64,000 bases of DNA from positions 1 to 64,000 of the IMG/VR virus record IMGVR_UViG_3300013014_000024; one strand, given 5' to 3'. The notes below the pieces were generated by a model that saw only the letters and a list, made by a program, of their open reading frames with translations, was not told where the DNA came from and ran no database searches. This DNA comes from a virus. This document shows positions 56,218 to 63,566 of the stretch, one piece after another (position 1 is the first letter of the stretch; each line of letters begins with the position of its first letter). The translations under genes were made by a program, and so were the position numbers.

Positions 56218-56303
56218 ACGTGTGTGGCCGAGAGGTTTAGGCAACAGTCTCCAAAACTGTACGGACGAAAGTCCTAACGTGGGTTCGAATCCTACCATAC
56301 GTG
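56218..56303 (+). tRNA. tRNA-Trp (CCA) with hairpin in variable region
   Basis: Acceptor ACGTGTG/CATACGT, anticodon arm ACAGT-CTCCAAA-ACTGT (CCA), T-arm GTGGG-TTCGAAT-CCTAC, discriminator G. The variable region holds GGAC-GAAA-GTCC, a hairpin with a GNRA tetraloop, where a normal tRNA-Trp has about 5 nt. Confidence 0.88.
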
Positions 56304-56305
56304 CA

Positions 56306-56503
56306 AAAGGTTGATTGGGGAATGGGATATCGCAACCTGATGATGGAGGTTGGAGATTCTCGGAGTTGAAATCATCAAGTAATGCCAATCGTAAAAGGAG
56401 TTGTCCACTCGACCATCTTCTCCTTTCCTAACTTTTGGAAGTATTGTTTATTTTGAGTTATCCGCGGTTTGAGTATAGATACTCAACAATTAGTTCTTTG
56501 AAT
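56306..56503 (+). ncRNA. Structured spacer between tRNA-Trp and tRNA-Asn
   Basis: About 200 nt without a gene. Stems CAACCT/AGGTTG, GATGAT/ATCATC, GATTGG/CCAATC and AAAGGAG/CTCCTTT can form; the first three would nest in one domain (56309-56391). It has no T-arm, so it is not a tRNA. Role unknown. Confidence 0.4.
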
Positions 56504-56588
56504 TGCTTCGTTGCCGTAGTGGCCGAACGGTCCAGACTGTTAATCTGGTGTGTAAAAACCATCGTAGGTTCGAATCCTACCGAAGCAG
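56504..56588 (+). tRNA. tRNA-Asn (GTT) with long variable loop
   Basis: Acceptor TGCTTCG/CGAAGCA, D-stem GCCG/CGGT, anticodon arm CCAGA-CTGTTAA-TCTGG (GTT), T-arm GTAGG-TTCGAAT-CCTAC, discriminator G. The variable region is about 15 nt instead of 5. Confidence 0.9.
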
Positions 56589-56673
56589 CTTTAAATACGG
56601 AGATAAAAAAATAAAACTATACAAAGTATAGTTTTAGGGTTCAACTTACATATTTATATGTAAAGACTTAGTT

Positions 56674-57303
56674 ATGAAACATTGTGTAAAATGTAATAGA
56701 GAATTTGAACCAAAAAAGGGCCTCATAAATTATTGTAGTTTAGAGTGTAGAAACAGTAGAAGTTGGACAGAAAATGACAAAATTAAAAAATCTATTTCAG
56801 CAAAAAATTCAGATAAAGTAAAAATTGCAAATAAAAAAATAGGTTTATTAAATCATGAAAAGGCCACAATAAAAACTATGTGTCTACATTGTCAAGAACT
56901 AATAGTTCACACTAGATGGAAATCAAGAAAATATCACAAAGAATGCTGGTTGAAGTCATCTGGGGGATATAGGGAAAATTCAACTGTAAAACACAAATGT
57001 TTTTATAAAGGGGTTTGTATGGATTCTGGCTCTGAAAAAGAATTTGCCATAAAATGTGATGAACATAATATTGCTTGGGAAAAAAACAATATAATATACT
57101 TTGAATACATAGGGGTTGATGGTAAAAAACATAAATATTATCCTGATTTTTATATAAAAAAAAGTAATAAATGGGTTGAAATAAAAGGAAAATTATATGG
57201 TGAAAAAGATGTAAATTTGGAAAAAAAATTATTGTCAGTAGATAACATTATTTTGATATATTCTAAAGAAATTAAAAAATTTGATTTTGGTCTATTGGTG
57301 TAA
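56674..57303 (+). CDS. PD-(D/E)XK-type homing endonuclease candidate next to tRNA
   Basis: N-terminal zinc motif CVKCNREFEPKKGLINYCSL-EC and a second set CLHCQEL; then GSEKEFAIKCDEHNIAWEKN and HKYYPDFYIKKSNKWVEIKG. The PDF...EIK core is the same as in 40991 and 51222. It lies between tRNA-Asn and tRNA-Asp, and its TAA stop lies 15 nt inside tRNA-Asp. Likely a mobile element that targets tRNA genes. TATTTAT at 56651-56657. Confidence 0.75.
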   Translation: MKHCVKCNREFEPKKGLINYCSLECRNSRSWTENDKIKKSISAKNSDKVKIANKKIGLLNHEKATIKTMCLHCQELIVHTRWKSRKYHKECWLKSSGGYRENSTVKHKCFYKGVCMDSGSEKEFAIKCDEHNIAWEKNNIIYFEYIGVDGKKHKYYPDFYIKKSNKWVEIKGKLYGEKDVNLEKKLLSVDNIILIYSKEIKKFDFGLLV

Positions 57304-57361
57304 GGGCTAACATGTCGCACTGTCGATGCGAAGACTCTCGGTTCGAATCCGTGATAGACCG
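57289..57361 (+). tRNA. tRNA-Asp (GTC)
   Basis: Acceptor GGTCTAT/ATAGACC, anticodon arm TCGCA-CTGTCGA-TGCGA (GTC), T-arm CTCGG-TTCGAAT-CCGTG, discriminator G, then CA. The preceding gene overlaps it by 15 nt. Confidence 0.92.
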
Positions 57362-57641
57362 CAGTGAGTAAGAGATACTCAGAGTCTTTAATCCAAGACT
57401 TAAACAATGGGTAGATGTTTGGTAGTATCAGTCGTAAATGACTACTCATGGGAATAACGTTGATAAACCTATCCTCGCCCAGTAAAGGTTGACAGGTTTT
57501 TATGTGGTAAGACACTAATGAAAAAGACCTAATTCATGAGGTAACTATATGGGTTATCAAACAGATATAGGGGATATGGTTCTCGAACAGTCAGAGAAAC
57601 CCGTTAAAATCTACTCATCATCAATCTCATGATGGGGACAT
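57362..57641 (+). ncRNA. Structured spacer between tRNA-Asp and tRNA-Gly
   Basis: About 280 nt without a gene. Hairpins: AGTCTT/AAGACT, GTAGT/ACTAC or AGTC/GACT, AGGTTTTT/AAAAAGACCT, GGTTCTC/GAGAAACC and CATCAT/ATGATG. Density of stems is higher than in ordinary intergenic DNA here. Function unknown. Confidence 0.4.
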
Positions 57642-57714
57642 GCGGAAGTAGCTCATTCGGTAGAGCACAACCTTGCCAAGGTTGGGGTGGCCAGTTCGAG
57701 CCTGGTCTTCCGCT
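57642..57714 (+). tRNA. tRNA-Gly (GCC)
   Basis: Acceptor GCGGAAG/CTTCCGC, anticodon arm CAACC-TTGCCAA-GGTTG (GCC), T-arm GCCAG-TTCGAGC-CTGGT, discriminator T, CA. Confidence 0.92.
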
Positions 57715-57764
57715 CAAGGGGTGGTGGGAACCCATGAATATGTGATGAATATATACCCACAAAT

Positions 57765-57838
57765 GCGGATTTCGCCTAGTTGGTATGGCATCACACTTCC
57801 AATGTGAAATAGGGTCGGTTCGAGCCCGATAATCCGCT
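57765..57838 (+). tRNA. tRNA-Gly (TCC)
   Basis: Acceptor GCGGATT/AATCCGC, anticodon arm TCACA-CTTCCAA-TGTGA (TCC), T-arm GTCGG-TTCGAGC-CCGAT, discriminator T, CA. Confidence 0.92.
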
Positions 57839-57894
57839 CAAGTGGGCCTTTGTGGACGGCCGAAAGGAAAATAGGTTTTTTTCATCCACTATAT

Positions 57895-58019
57895 GGTCAG
57901 GTGGCGGAATTGGTATACGATGAAAAACTGCAATGAGGTAGGTCGAACCTCACATTAAACAAAAAAGGCATCAACGCAGGAGTGCGGAAGCGTTGCAGGT
58001 TCGAATCCTGTCCTGACTA
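57895..58019 (+). tRNA. tRNA-Leu-like gene with internal insertion
   Basis: Acceptor GGTCAGG/CCTGACT and T-arm GCAGG-TTCGAAT-CCTGT are good; D-region TGGCGGAATTGGTATACGA is Leu-like; variable arm CAACGC/GCGTTG present. A stem GATG/CATC in the anticodon position encloses about 45 nt with the hairpin AATGAGGT/ACCTCACATT, so the anticodon itself cannot be read. 125 nt long. Shares acceptor and T-arm with the gene at 58145. Confidence 0.55.
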
Positions 58020-58021
58020 CA

Positions 58022-58144
58022 GACTCTCGTCTATTGCTGTGAATAGAACTGACGAGAACCATTGAGGGACACAGACCTTATGAATGGTGGTTTAGGGCGA
58101 AGATAGCACCCCTATCACGAAGAGTACCTAAGCTCTTTAAACAT
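58022..58144 (+). ncRNA. Structured spacer between the two Leu-like tRNA genes
   Basis: About 120 nt without a gene; stems CTCGTC/GACGAG, AGAG/CTCT and TAGGG/CCCTA. No T-arm. Role unknown. Confidence 0.35.
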
Positions 58145-58303
58145 AGTCAGGTGGCGGAATGTTATTAACCCGTTCTAGACGTAAAAATAATGTGGTTAAA
58201 ATCCACTACGGGGTCAATGTAACTTGGTAGACGCTCGCTAGAAGGTGCGGTTAGTCAACGATAAGGTAAAGCTAACATACAGGTTCAAATCCTGTCCTGA
58301 CTA
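58145..58303 (+). tRNA. tRNA-Leu-like gene with 63-nt D-loop insertion
   Basis: Acceptor AGTCAGG/CCTGACT and T-arm ACAGG-TTCAAAT-CCTGT are perfect. The D-arm halves GGCGGAAT and TTGGTAGACGC are split by about 63 nt (58161-58223) that folds by itself: GTTA/TAAC closes the ends, then CCCGT/ACGGG, then GTGG/CCAC. Variable arm GTTAG/CTAAC. The sequence at the anticodon site (TCGC-TAGAAGGT-GCGG) lacks the usual T33. 159 nt long. Confidence 0.55.
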
Positions 58304-58556
58304 CACGTTCCGTCTAATCAACGGATAGTTCAATCCTGAACGATGAGAAATGGTGTGATAACCATATGGGTCAGTTCACCCTGAGTGGGGCGGTAAAGGG
58401 TACGGTTGACTGCCGTTAGATTGTATCTACAAAAGTCTATTCCTAACCTGTATGATAGAGAGTTGGTTGTATTAACACACCTTCATCAAAAATGCTAAAC
58501 TCTTTCTTAGGGACAGCCATAATACCTGTAAGTTGGATAAATTAGGGTGTTAGTTT
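58304..58556 (+). ncRNA. Structured spacer before tRNA-Arg
   Basis: About 250 nt with no gene; several short stems including TCCGT/ACGGA. Its base composition is richer in G and C than coding DNA nearby. No known RNA family recognised. Confidence 0.35.
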
Positions 58557-58629
58557 GGTCTTATAGTATAATGGATTAATACACTTCGATACGGACGAAG
58601 AAATTTGGGTTCAAATCCTAATAGGACCT
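58557..58629 (+). tRNA. tRNA-Arg (ACG)
   Basis: Acceptor GGTCTTA/TAGGACC, D-stem GTAT/ATAC, anticodon arm CTTCG-ATACGGA-CGAAG (ACG), T-arm TTGGG-TTCAAAT-CCTAA. Decoding of CGN would require A34-to-inosine editing by the host. Confidence 0.88.
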
Positions 58630-58635
58630 CATATG

Positions 58636-58711
58636 GTGGATATAGCTTAATTGGTAGAGCACTAGCTTGTGGCGCTAGTTGTTGCGGGTTCGAGTCCCGC
58701 TATTCACACCA
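58636..58711 (+). tRNA. tRNA-His (GTG) with encoded CCA
   Basis: Acceptor GTGGATA/TATTCAC, anticodon arm CTAGC-TTGTGGC-GCTAG (GTG), T-arm GCGGG-TTCGAGT-CCCGC; a G precedes the first base as in tRNA-His, and ACCA is encoded at the 3' end. It is the only tRNA in the window with a full CCA. Confidence 0.93.
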
Positions 58712-58738
58712 TTTTTGATTTGCCGCATATTTATCAAT

Positions 58739-59188
58739 ATGGAAAAATTAACATTAACTAAAGAACAATTATTTAAGGCAATGTACTTAAATGAGGAGGA
58801 AAATAAAATTGAAATTAAAAGTAATTCGGGTTTCAAAAATATGGTCTCAGTTTTATTGCATTCACAAACTCAAGTACACATATTTCATTTACAAACTAAA
58901 TCATTTTCTGAACATAAAGCATTACAAAAATATTATGAAGAAATTGATGGTTTAGTTGATGGAATTATTGAAAGTTACCAAGGTAAATACGAAATTATTA
59001 AAAATTATGATTCTGTGAAAACTGAGGATTATAAAAGTCTTGACCAAGTAATTAACTATTTCAAATCATTAGATACTATGATTGAAAAGGTTAGAAAAAA
59101 TGTTAAAGAGTCATTTATTCAAAATCAAATTGATACTGTTCAAGAATTAATATACTCCACATTGTACAAATTAAGATTTTTAAAATAA
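58739..59188 (+). CDS. Ferritin-like-fold phage protein (DUF5856 type)
   Basis: N terminus MEKLTLTKEQLFKAMYLNEE resembles the tags. The core LLHSQTQVHIFHLQTKSFSE followed by HKALQKYYEEIDGLVDGIIE matches a phage family with a Dps/ferritin-like four-helix fold, known to me as DUF5856. The H..T..E patterns could bind metal. TATTTAT box 4 nt upstream settles the start at 58739. Role may be DNA or iron protection; unproven. Confidence 0.7.
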   Translation: MEKLTLTKEQLFKAMYLNEEENKIEIKSNSGFKNMVSVLLHSQTQVHIFHLQTKSFSEHKALQKYYEEIDGLVDGIIESYQGKYEIIKNYDSVKTEDYKSLDQVINYFKSLDTMIEKVRKNVKESFIQNQIDTVQELIYSTLYKLRFLK

Positions 59189-59242
59189 TATTTGACTAAA
59201 TGGGATTTTCTCAGTATATTTACTTTATATAAAAACATAATT

Positions 59243-59404
59243 ATGAAAAAATTAGTCGCTTTCCTTGCAATTGTATCATTGGTATCATGTGGTGGAGATA
59301 GTTCCACAAATTCAAATGTAGACTCAACTGTAGTTGTAGATACTGTAATTGTTGATTCAACAGTGGTAGATTCAGTATCTGTTGATACTGTAGTTACTCA
59401 GTAA
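59243..59404 (+). CDS. Small Asp/Val/Thr-repeat lipoprotein
   Basis: 53 residues: signal MKKLVAFLAIVSLVSCGGDS with lipobox LVSC, then a mature tail built of VDST/VDT/VVD repeats. Probably a short surface-exposed lipoprotein. Start 59243 chosen for the signal peptide. Confidence 0.6.
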   Translation: MKKLVAFLAIVSLVSCGGDSSTNSNVDSTVVVDTVIVDSTVVDSVSVDTVVTQ

Positions 59405-59428
59405 TTTTTAATTACTAAAAAGAAATTT

Positions 59429-59457
59429 AAAACCCATCCTAAGATGGGTTTTTTTAT
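59429..59457. terminator. Bidirectional terminator
   Basis: AAAACCCATC (59429-59438) pairs with GATGGGTTTT (59443-59452), T run after, between convergent genes. Confidence 0.8.
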
Positions 59458-60695
59458 TTTAATAGTTTTCTAATTTTGTTGATATCTTTTTGTATTTTAT
59501 ATTCTTCTTTAAAATTGGCTGGATAATATACGGCATTAGGATTTATTTCACGAGATGGAAAATATACAGCATTAGCATCCGGTATTTTACTTGGATAATA
59601 CACTTTATTAGGGTCAATAATGGTTTTTCTTTTATAAGAACCTTTTTTACCGTCTCTTGAATATTTTTTATTATCACCCGAATATTCTTTTTCTCTATAA
59701 TAATCAATTCTACTTCTTTCTTTTGATGAATTATACAAAGTAACAGTTACATCATCATCACCAATTTCACCAATCATTTCGCCTTTAAAAACATCACCAC
59801 TATCTTTTGTATTTTTTAATCCACAATATTCTAAATAAAAATTTTTACCATCAATTTCGTGTGTAATATTTATTTTGTTTTTACAACCATAAGAAAATCC
59901 TTGTTTTGTTATTACCCCATCTACGGGTGATTTAATTTTAGAATTCTTATCTTTTGGTATTACAAGGACATAACCATTACTTGAAACTCCATTTCCAAAA
60001 CCACCATAAATTTTTTCTTCAAATATTATGTCATAACTTTCCGTTTTTACTGAACTTTGGTAATAAGTTTGGTTAGGGTCAATTAATTTTGGTTGATAAT
60101 ATGTTTGGTTAGGGTTAATTACTTTTGGTGTAAACGATGTAGTATCCGATGTTGTATTATTTGTGGATGTGGTACCCGTAGATGTACTATCTGTTGTATT
60201 TGAAACGTGTAGATGATTGTAATGGTTTCCATCTACATTTGTTTGCCATATAACGGCTTTATCGTTTCCCCTCTCAGAGTTCAGAGAATATCTCATAGAG
60301 ACTAAGATATCTTTTAATTTATTACCTAAATCTCTAAATTGAGCGTTTCCATTTGATGGACTAGTTGCATCTCCAGAATCTTGGTTATTTATTTTTCCAA
60401 TATCAACAGCGGTTTTTTGTCCATGTCGGCTTTCAGCTCCTGATGTTGTTCTAGTGTTGTGACCTGTTGATGCGGTTGTTATTGTAACAGTTACACCAGC
60501 TTTAGCTGCGGCAGTTTGTAAATCATCTAAAAGTGCCTTATTAACCGAATCTGAAGCCGCTTTAGTGTCGTAAAATACATTTTTATATCTAACAGTATTT
60601 AATGTGATTGGTTTAATCTCATTTAAAGTAATTATTTTTTTATTTTCTAAAATTGAATTATATATTGAAAGTATATTATTTATTTCATTTATCAT
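59454..60695 (-). CDS. Peptidoglycan peptidase-like protein (M15-like plus degenerate M23-like)
   Basis: Residues about 80-150 contain SGAESRHGQKTAVDIGKINN and later HYNHLHVS: SRHG...AVDIG and H.H are the metal ligands of M15 (VanY/D,D-carboxypeptidase-like) enzymes. A Thr/Ser linker follows, then GYVLVIPKD, KSPVDGVITKQGFSYGCKNK and NFYLEYCGLKN...GDVFKGEMIGEIGD, which look like an M23-type (lysostaphin-like) barrel without clear HxH. The C terminus is built of repeated (D/N)PN..Y(Y/F)P units. It may cleave host cell-wall peptides. Start at 60695, 4 nt after a minus-strand TATTTAT. Confidence 0.65.
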   Translation of the reverse strand: MINEINNILSIYNSILENKKIITLNEIKPITLNTVRYKNVFYDTKAASDSVNKALLDDLQTAAAKAGVTVTITTASTGHNTRTTSGAESRHGQKTAVDIGKINNQDSGDATSPSNGNAQFRDLGNKLKDILVSMRYSLNSERGNDKAVIWQTNVDGNHYNHLHVSNTTDSTSTGTTSTNNTTSDTTSFTPKVINPNQTYYQPKLIDPNQTYYQSSVKTESYDIIFEEKIYGGFGNGVSSNGYVLVIPKDKNSKIKSPVDGVITKQGFSYGCKNKINITHEIDGKNFYLEYCGLKNTKDSGDVFKGEMIGEIGDDDVTVTLYNSSKERSRIDYYREKEYSGDNKKYSRDGKKGSYKRKTIIDPNKVYYPSKIPDANAVYFPSREINPNAVYYPANFKEEYKIQKDINKIRKLLK

Positions 60696-60699
60696 GAAT

Positions 60700-60706
60700 A
60701 TAAATA
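60700..60706 (-). promoter_or_regulatory. TATTTAT box, minus strand
   Basis: Minus-strand TATTTAT ends 4 nt before the ATG at 60695. A second copy lies at about 60710-60716. Confidence 0.5.
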
Positions 60707-60723
60707 TGTTATAAATAAAAAAA

Positions 60724-60803
60724 GTGGTCAGGGACAAGTGGGAACAACCCTTGGAGTCGACTTCCTTTCACTGCTGCAGGCAGTTACACTTGTATGACCA
60801 CTA
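60724..60803. ncRNA. Long-hairpin structured RNA
   Basis: AGTGGTCA/TGACCACT (8 bp) encloses ACAAGTG/CACTTGT (7 bp) and, inside, CTGC/GCAG and a GGAGTC-GACTTCC palindrome. About 80 nt in all. tRNA-like ends but no T-arm, so not a tRNA. It could be transcribed on either strand. Unknown. Confidence 0.5.
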
Positions 60804-60807
60804 CACG

Positions 60808-60903
60808 TTAAAAATAGATAATGTCTCCTAATTCCCAATCTTCTTGGGAATCTTCTTGTGGTTCCGGGTCAAGTTCTACCTTGGTTTGCAAAATCACTAA
60901 CAT
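60808..60903 (-). CDS. Very small acidic protein, 31 aa
   Basis: MLVILQTKVELDPEPQEDSQ then EDWELGDIIYF. Codon use and the Pro/Glu/Asp composition look coding. It lies between the structured RNA and tRNA-Thr. Unproven. Confidence 0.4.
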   Translation of the reverse strand: MLVILQTKVELDPEPQEDSQEDWELGDIIYF

Positions 60904-60924
60904 ACTATACTAACGGATTTTATG

Positions 60925-60996
60925 AGCCCCCGCCCGGAATCGAACCGAGTTATCATGATTACAAGTCATGCGCATCGCCTGCAATGCTTAAAGGGC
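60925..60996 (-). tRNA. tRNA-Thr (TGT)
   Basis: Acceptor GCCCTTT/CGGGGGC (one mismatch), D-stem GCAT/ATGC, anticodon arm CATGA-CTTGTAA-TCATG (TGT), T-arm CTCGG-TTCGATT-CCGGG. Confidence 0.9.
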
Positions 60997-61005
60997 TTGT
61001 TTTTA

Positions 61006-61203
61006 TTAAGTATCTTGAAAATTTAATTTGTTCATCTCCTCGATACTTTTAAGACCATTTTTCCACTCTCTCCATATTTCAAAATCCTGAAGGTCTTGTA
61101 AGGTTTTTTCGTGTACCAAGACAAAACCTTCAGGTGCCACTCCTACAAATCTACGAACATTTCCCTCTTCTTCCAAAATTTTTTCAATATTTATTTTACT
61201 CAT
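61006..61203 (-). CDS. Hypothetical protein, 65 aa
   Basis: Small helical protein: MSKINIEKILEEEGNVRRFV, then a coil (EIWREWKNGLKSIEEMNKLN). It overlaps the HAD gene upstream by 8 nt, so the two form one transcript. Unknown. Confidence 0.6.
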   Translation of the reverse strand: MSKINIEKILEEEGNVRRFVGVAPEGFVLVHEKTLQDLQDFEIWREWKNGLKSIEEMNKLNFQDT

Positions 61204-61795
61204 CTTTTTTATTTAAATATTTTAGAATAGATTCTTTAATTCCTGTTTGTTTAATCCCCTCATTATCTTTTTCGGTCAATACAAAGTTATCTAATCCCCA
61301 CTCATGTTCGAACTCCATAGAGTAATATAAACCCGTTTTACCCATGTTTAAATCATCTACAGCCACCCAATTTGTTATCTCAGGATGGTCAACTAAATAT
61401 TGTTTAATTTCAATAGACCTAGATTGTTCTAAATCCCATTGTCTTTCCCAAGGAAACACATTATTGTCATACCACTTACATTCATACGATTTAAGAGTAA
61501 ACGAAATAGGTTTTTTTATAATTCCTTGTGATTCATAGTATTCACCCATTTCTTCAAGATTACAATGAAGTTTCCAATCAGAACTAACAACAATCTCAGC
61601 TCCAGTTTCTTCTAAAATCTCATTTAAAACTTTTACCGCTTTTTTGTTAAAGTTATCAAACCTATATTCAAGTGGAATTTCTCCATTAGACATAGACAAT
61701 TTTCTACCGCCCCATTTTTTTTGTTTTTTATAACGACCACCCCATTCTGTTGATAAACAGATTACTCCGTCATGGTCTAAAAATAGAATTTTCAT
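61196..61795 (-). CDS. HAD-superfamily phosphatase-like protein of RNA-repair type
   Basis: Starts MKILFLDHDGVICLSTEWGG, with D-H-D-G as motif I (DxD). Then NKKAVKVLNEILEETGAEIV and VSSDWK (motif II, Ser) are in order, and WVAVDDLNMG supplies motif IV. This layout, with LDHDGV and the long insert, resembles the HAD domain found in RNA repair proteins. It may dephosphorylate RNA ends. TACTTTTG box 4 nt upstream. Confidence 0.75.
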   Translation of the reverse strand: MKILFLDHDGVICLSTEWGGRYKKQKKWGGRKLSMSNGEIPLEYRFDNFNKKAVKVLNEILEETGAEIVVSSDWKLHCNLEEMGEYYESQGIIKKPISFTLKSYECKWYDNNVFPWERQWDLEQSRSIEIKQYLVDHPEITNWVAVDDLNMGKTGLYYSMEFEHEWGLDNFVLTEKDNEGIKQTGIKESILKYLNKKDE

Positions 61796-61799
61796 AACA

Positions 61800-61807
61800 C
61801 AAAAGTA
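61800..61807 (-). promoter_or_regulatory. Bacteroidota-type -7 box, leaderless gene
   Basis: Minus-strand TACTTTTG ends 4 nt before the ATG at 61795. Confidence 0.55.
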
Positions 61808-61870
61808 GATATTTATTATTAAAACACCAAAAGTCTTAGGACATAAATTTTAAACCCACACAGATGGAAG

Positions 61871-62095
61871 ATGGAGAAAAACAAGTTTACGTGGCAGAGA
61901 ACGTTTCAAGACAACCTGTCACAAATATTTCTAATGTTAGCACTATTTTTCAACCCATTCGGGTTCGATGCCGTTCAATATTCTATAATATCATGGACAG
62001 GAAGTTTATGGAAAGCCAACTTCGTTTTGTATTGTATTGCGGGATTCTTTTTTGGTCTTTATTTCTACTTTCGCAAGTTATCTAACAAACCTTAA
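61871..62095 (+). CDS. Small membrane protein, 74 aa
   Basis: MEKNKFTWQRTFQDNLSQIF followed by two hydrophobic segments (LMLALFFNPFGFDAVQYSII; FVLYCIAGFFFGLYFYF) and a basic tail. Another frame overlaps at 61864 but its composition is less protein-like. It overlaps the opposite-strand gene end by 4 nt. Unknown. Confidence 0.5.
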   Translation: MEKNKFTWQRTFQDNLSQIFLMLALFFNPFGFDAVQYSIISWTGSLWKANFVLYCIAGFFFGLYFYFRKLSNKP

Positions 62096-63561
62096 AGTGC
62101 TTTAAGTTCACCGTTTTTATATGCTTCAAAATTAGGTCCTTTCATTAAAAAAAATTGGTTTCCTATTTTTCTATATTTCAAAATGCCAGCATTTTTTGCT
62201 GATGCAAAAAAGGATGAAAAATGACCTCTCCATTTTGAGGATTGATGCCAATTATTCATACCTTGTTGGGAGTACCAAACTGAACCATTCTCTGAAACCT
62301 TTCCTTCAAGTTTACCAATCTCAACAAGAAAATCTAACTTTGTTCCAATTTTTCCTTCATCTAACCAATCAACTAACTTTTTAATCAAACCTTTATTTTT
62401 TTCAAAAGTATATCCGTAATGGAGTCTATCAGGTGTCCATACGGGTGTCTTATGAATATGTTGTAAAAGAATTGAATTATTTTCTAAGATTCGTCTAACA
62501 GAATTTAAGATGTAAGTTGCTATTGTAGAACTAATATTAGTTGTGTGATGTACAATAACATTAAAACTACCCCCAAAACCATCAAAACCTAAATCAACTT
62601 TAAATTCTGAACCAACGTCACCAAAGTTATAATTAATCTCTAAACCGTATGACGAATCTCTTTTTCTTAAATTAGCACTAATAATAATTAAATATTCATC
62701 CAACAAACCTTGTTGTTTTTCTTTTCTTTCATATATCTTCAAACCAGAATGAACTATGAAGGTGTTTTCATAATGGTCCATAAGTTCAAATCCGTTTATT
62801 GTTGTCGTTATTATAACATCAGAAATTATAATACTTTCAGTAAAAACATCGTTTGTTGTAAGTGATTGTTTTATTTTATCGACTGTTTCATCTGGATGAG
62901 CATCATCGTGATATTCTTTAATGGTTTTCCACATTTCAGAATATGCATTTTTAAAAAATACTTTTTCTCTACTACTTAAAGTGCTATCGGCAGCATCGTA
63001 GAATGTTTCCTCACCTTGATTACTAATGTGAATTGCAATTTTATATAGATTTTCATCCATATCTTTTTTTGAAATTACATAGTAAAGACCTTGATTACCT
63101 GAAGTATACCTGTTAAAGTAATCATCGTTATTTTTATTTGTTGTACACCATCTTGTTTTTGAACCGTATTTACAAGATGCCGCAAAGTTTTGAGGTTCAA
63201 CAACAACAAATTTATCATCTTCGTATATTTTTTTTGATTTTGGTTTCTCTTTGTTTCTAGTGTATTCACTAATTCTTGAAATCAAATCAAAAAATCCTGT
63301 ATAATCATTTATGTCTTTTTTTTCTAAATTGTTTTGTACTTTATCAAACTTTTGTAATGCCTCAATTACCTCTTCAAGTTCTCTAAATGAATAATTAGAA
63401 TTTAAATTTTTTAAAATAAAATCGGCGTATTTGTAGTTAGTTTGCTTAATGAATTGGTCCGCAAAAACGTTACTAAGACCCTCATCTGAGAATTTTGATT
63501 CGTATTTTTTCATGAGGTCTTCTTTTCTTCCCTCCCTTAATAAAATGGTCATGAATTTCAT
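62092..63561 (-). CDS. WCT-motif protein, 489 aa
   Basis: N terminus MKFMTILLREGRKEDLMKKY recurs in phage head-type proteins and lies 5 nt after a minus-strand TATTTAT box. At about residue 130 AASCKYGSKTRWCTTNKNND followed by YFNRYTSGNQGLYYVISKKD matches the product of 31714 (GTKWCT). A long beta-rich second half follows, and a final 60-residue winged-helix-like end (WYSQQGMNNWHQSSKWRGHF). Role unknown. Confidence 0.6.
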   Translation of the reverse strand: MKFMTILLREGRKEDLMKKYESKFSDEGLSNVFADQFIKQTNYKYADFILKNLNSNYSFRELEEVIEALQKFDKVQNNLEKKDINDYTGFFDLISRISEYTRNKEKPKSKKIYEDDKFVVVEPQNFAASCKYGSKTRWCTTNKNNDDYFNRYTSGNQGLYYVISKKDMDENLYKIAIHISNQGEETFYDAADSTLSSREKVFFKNAYSEMWKTIKEYHDDAHPDETVDKIKQSLTTNDVFTESIIISDVIITTTINGFELMDHYENTFIVHSGLKIYERKEKQQGLLDEYLIIISANLRKRDSSYGLEINYNFGDVGSEFKVDLGFDGFGGSFNVIVHHTTNISSTIATYILNSVRRILENNSILLQHIHKTPVWTPDRLHYGYTFEKNKGLIKKLVDWLDEGKIGTKLDFLVEIGKLEGKVSENGSVWYSQQGMNNWHQSSKWRGHFSSFFASAKNAGILKYRKIGNQFFLMKGPNFEAYKNGELKAL

Positions 63562-63566
63562 ATGAT

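Noticed and set aside
61864-62085. Alternative plus-strand frame starting MEDGEKQVYVAE
   Set aside because: It overlaps the frame at 61871, whose product has clean membrane helices; the alternative is irregular in composition.
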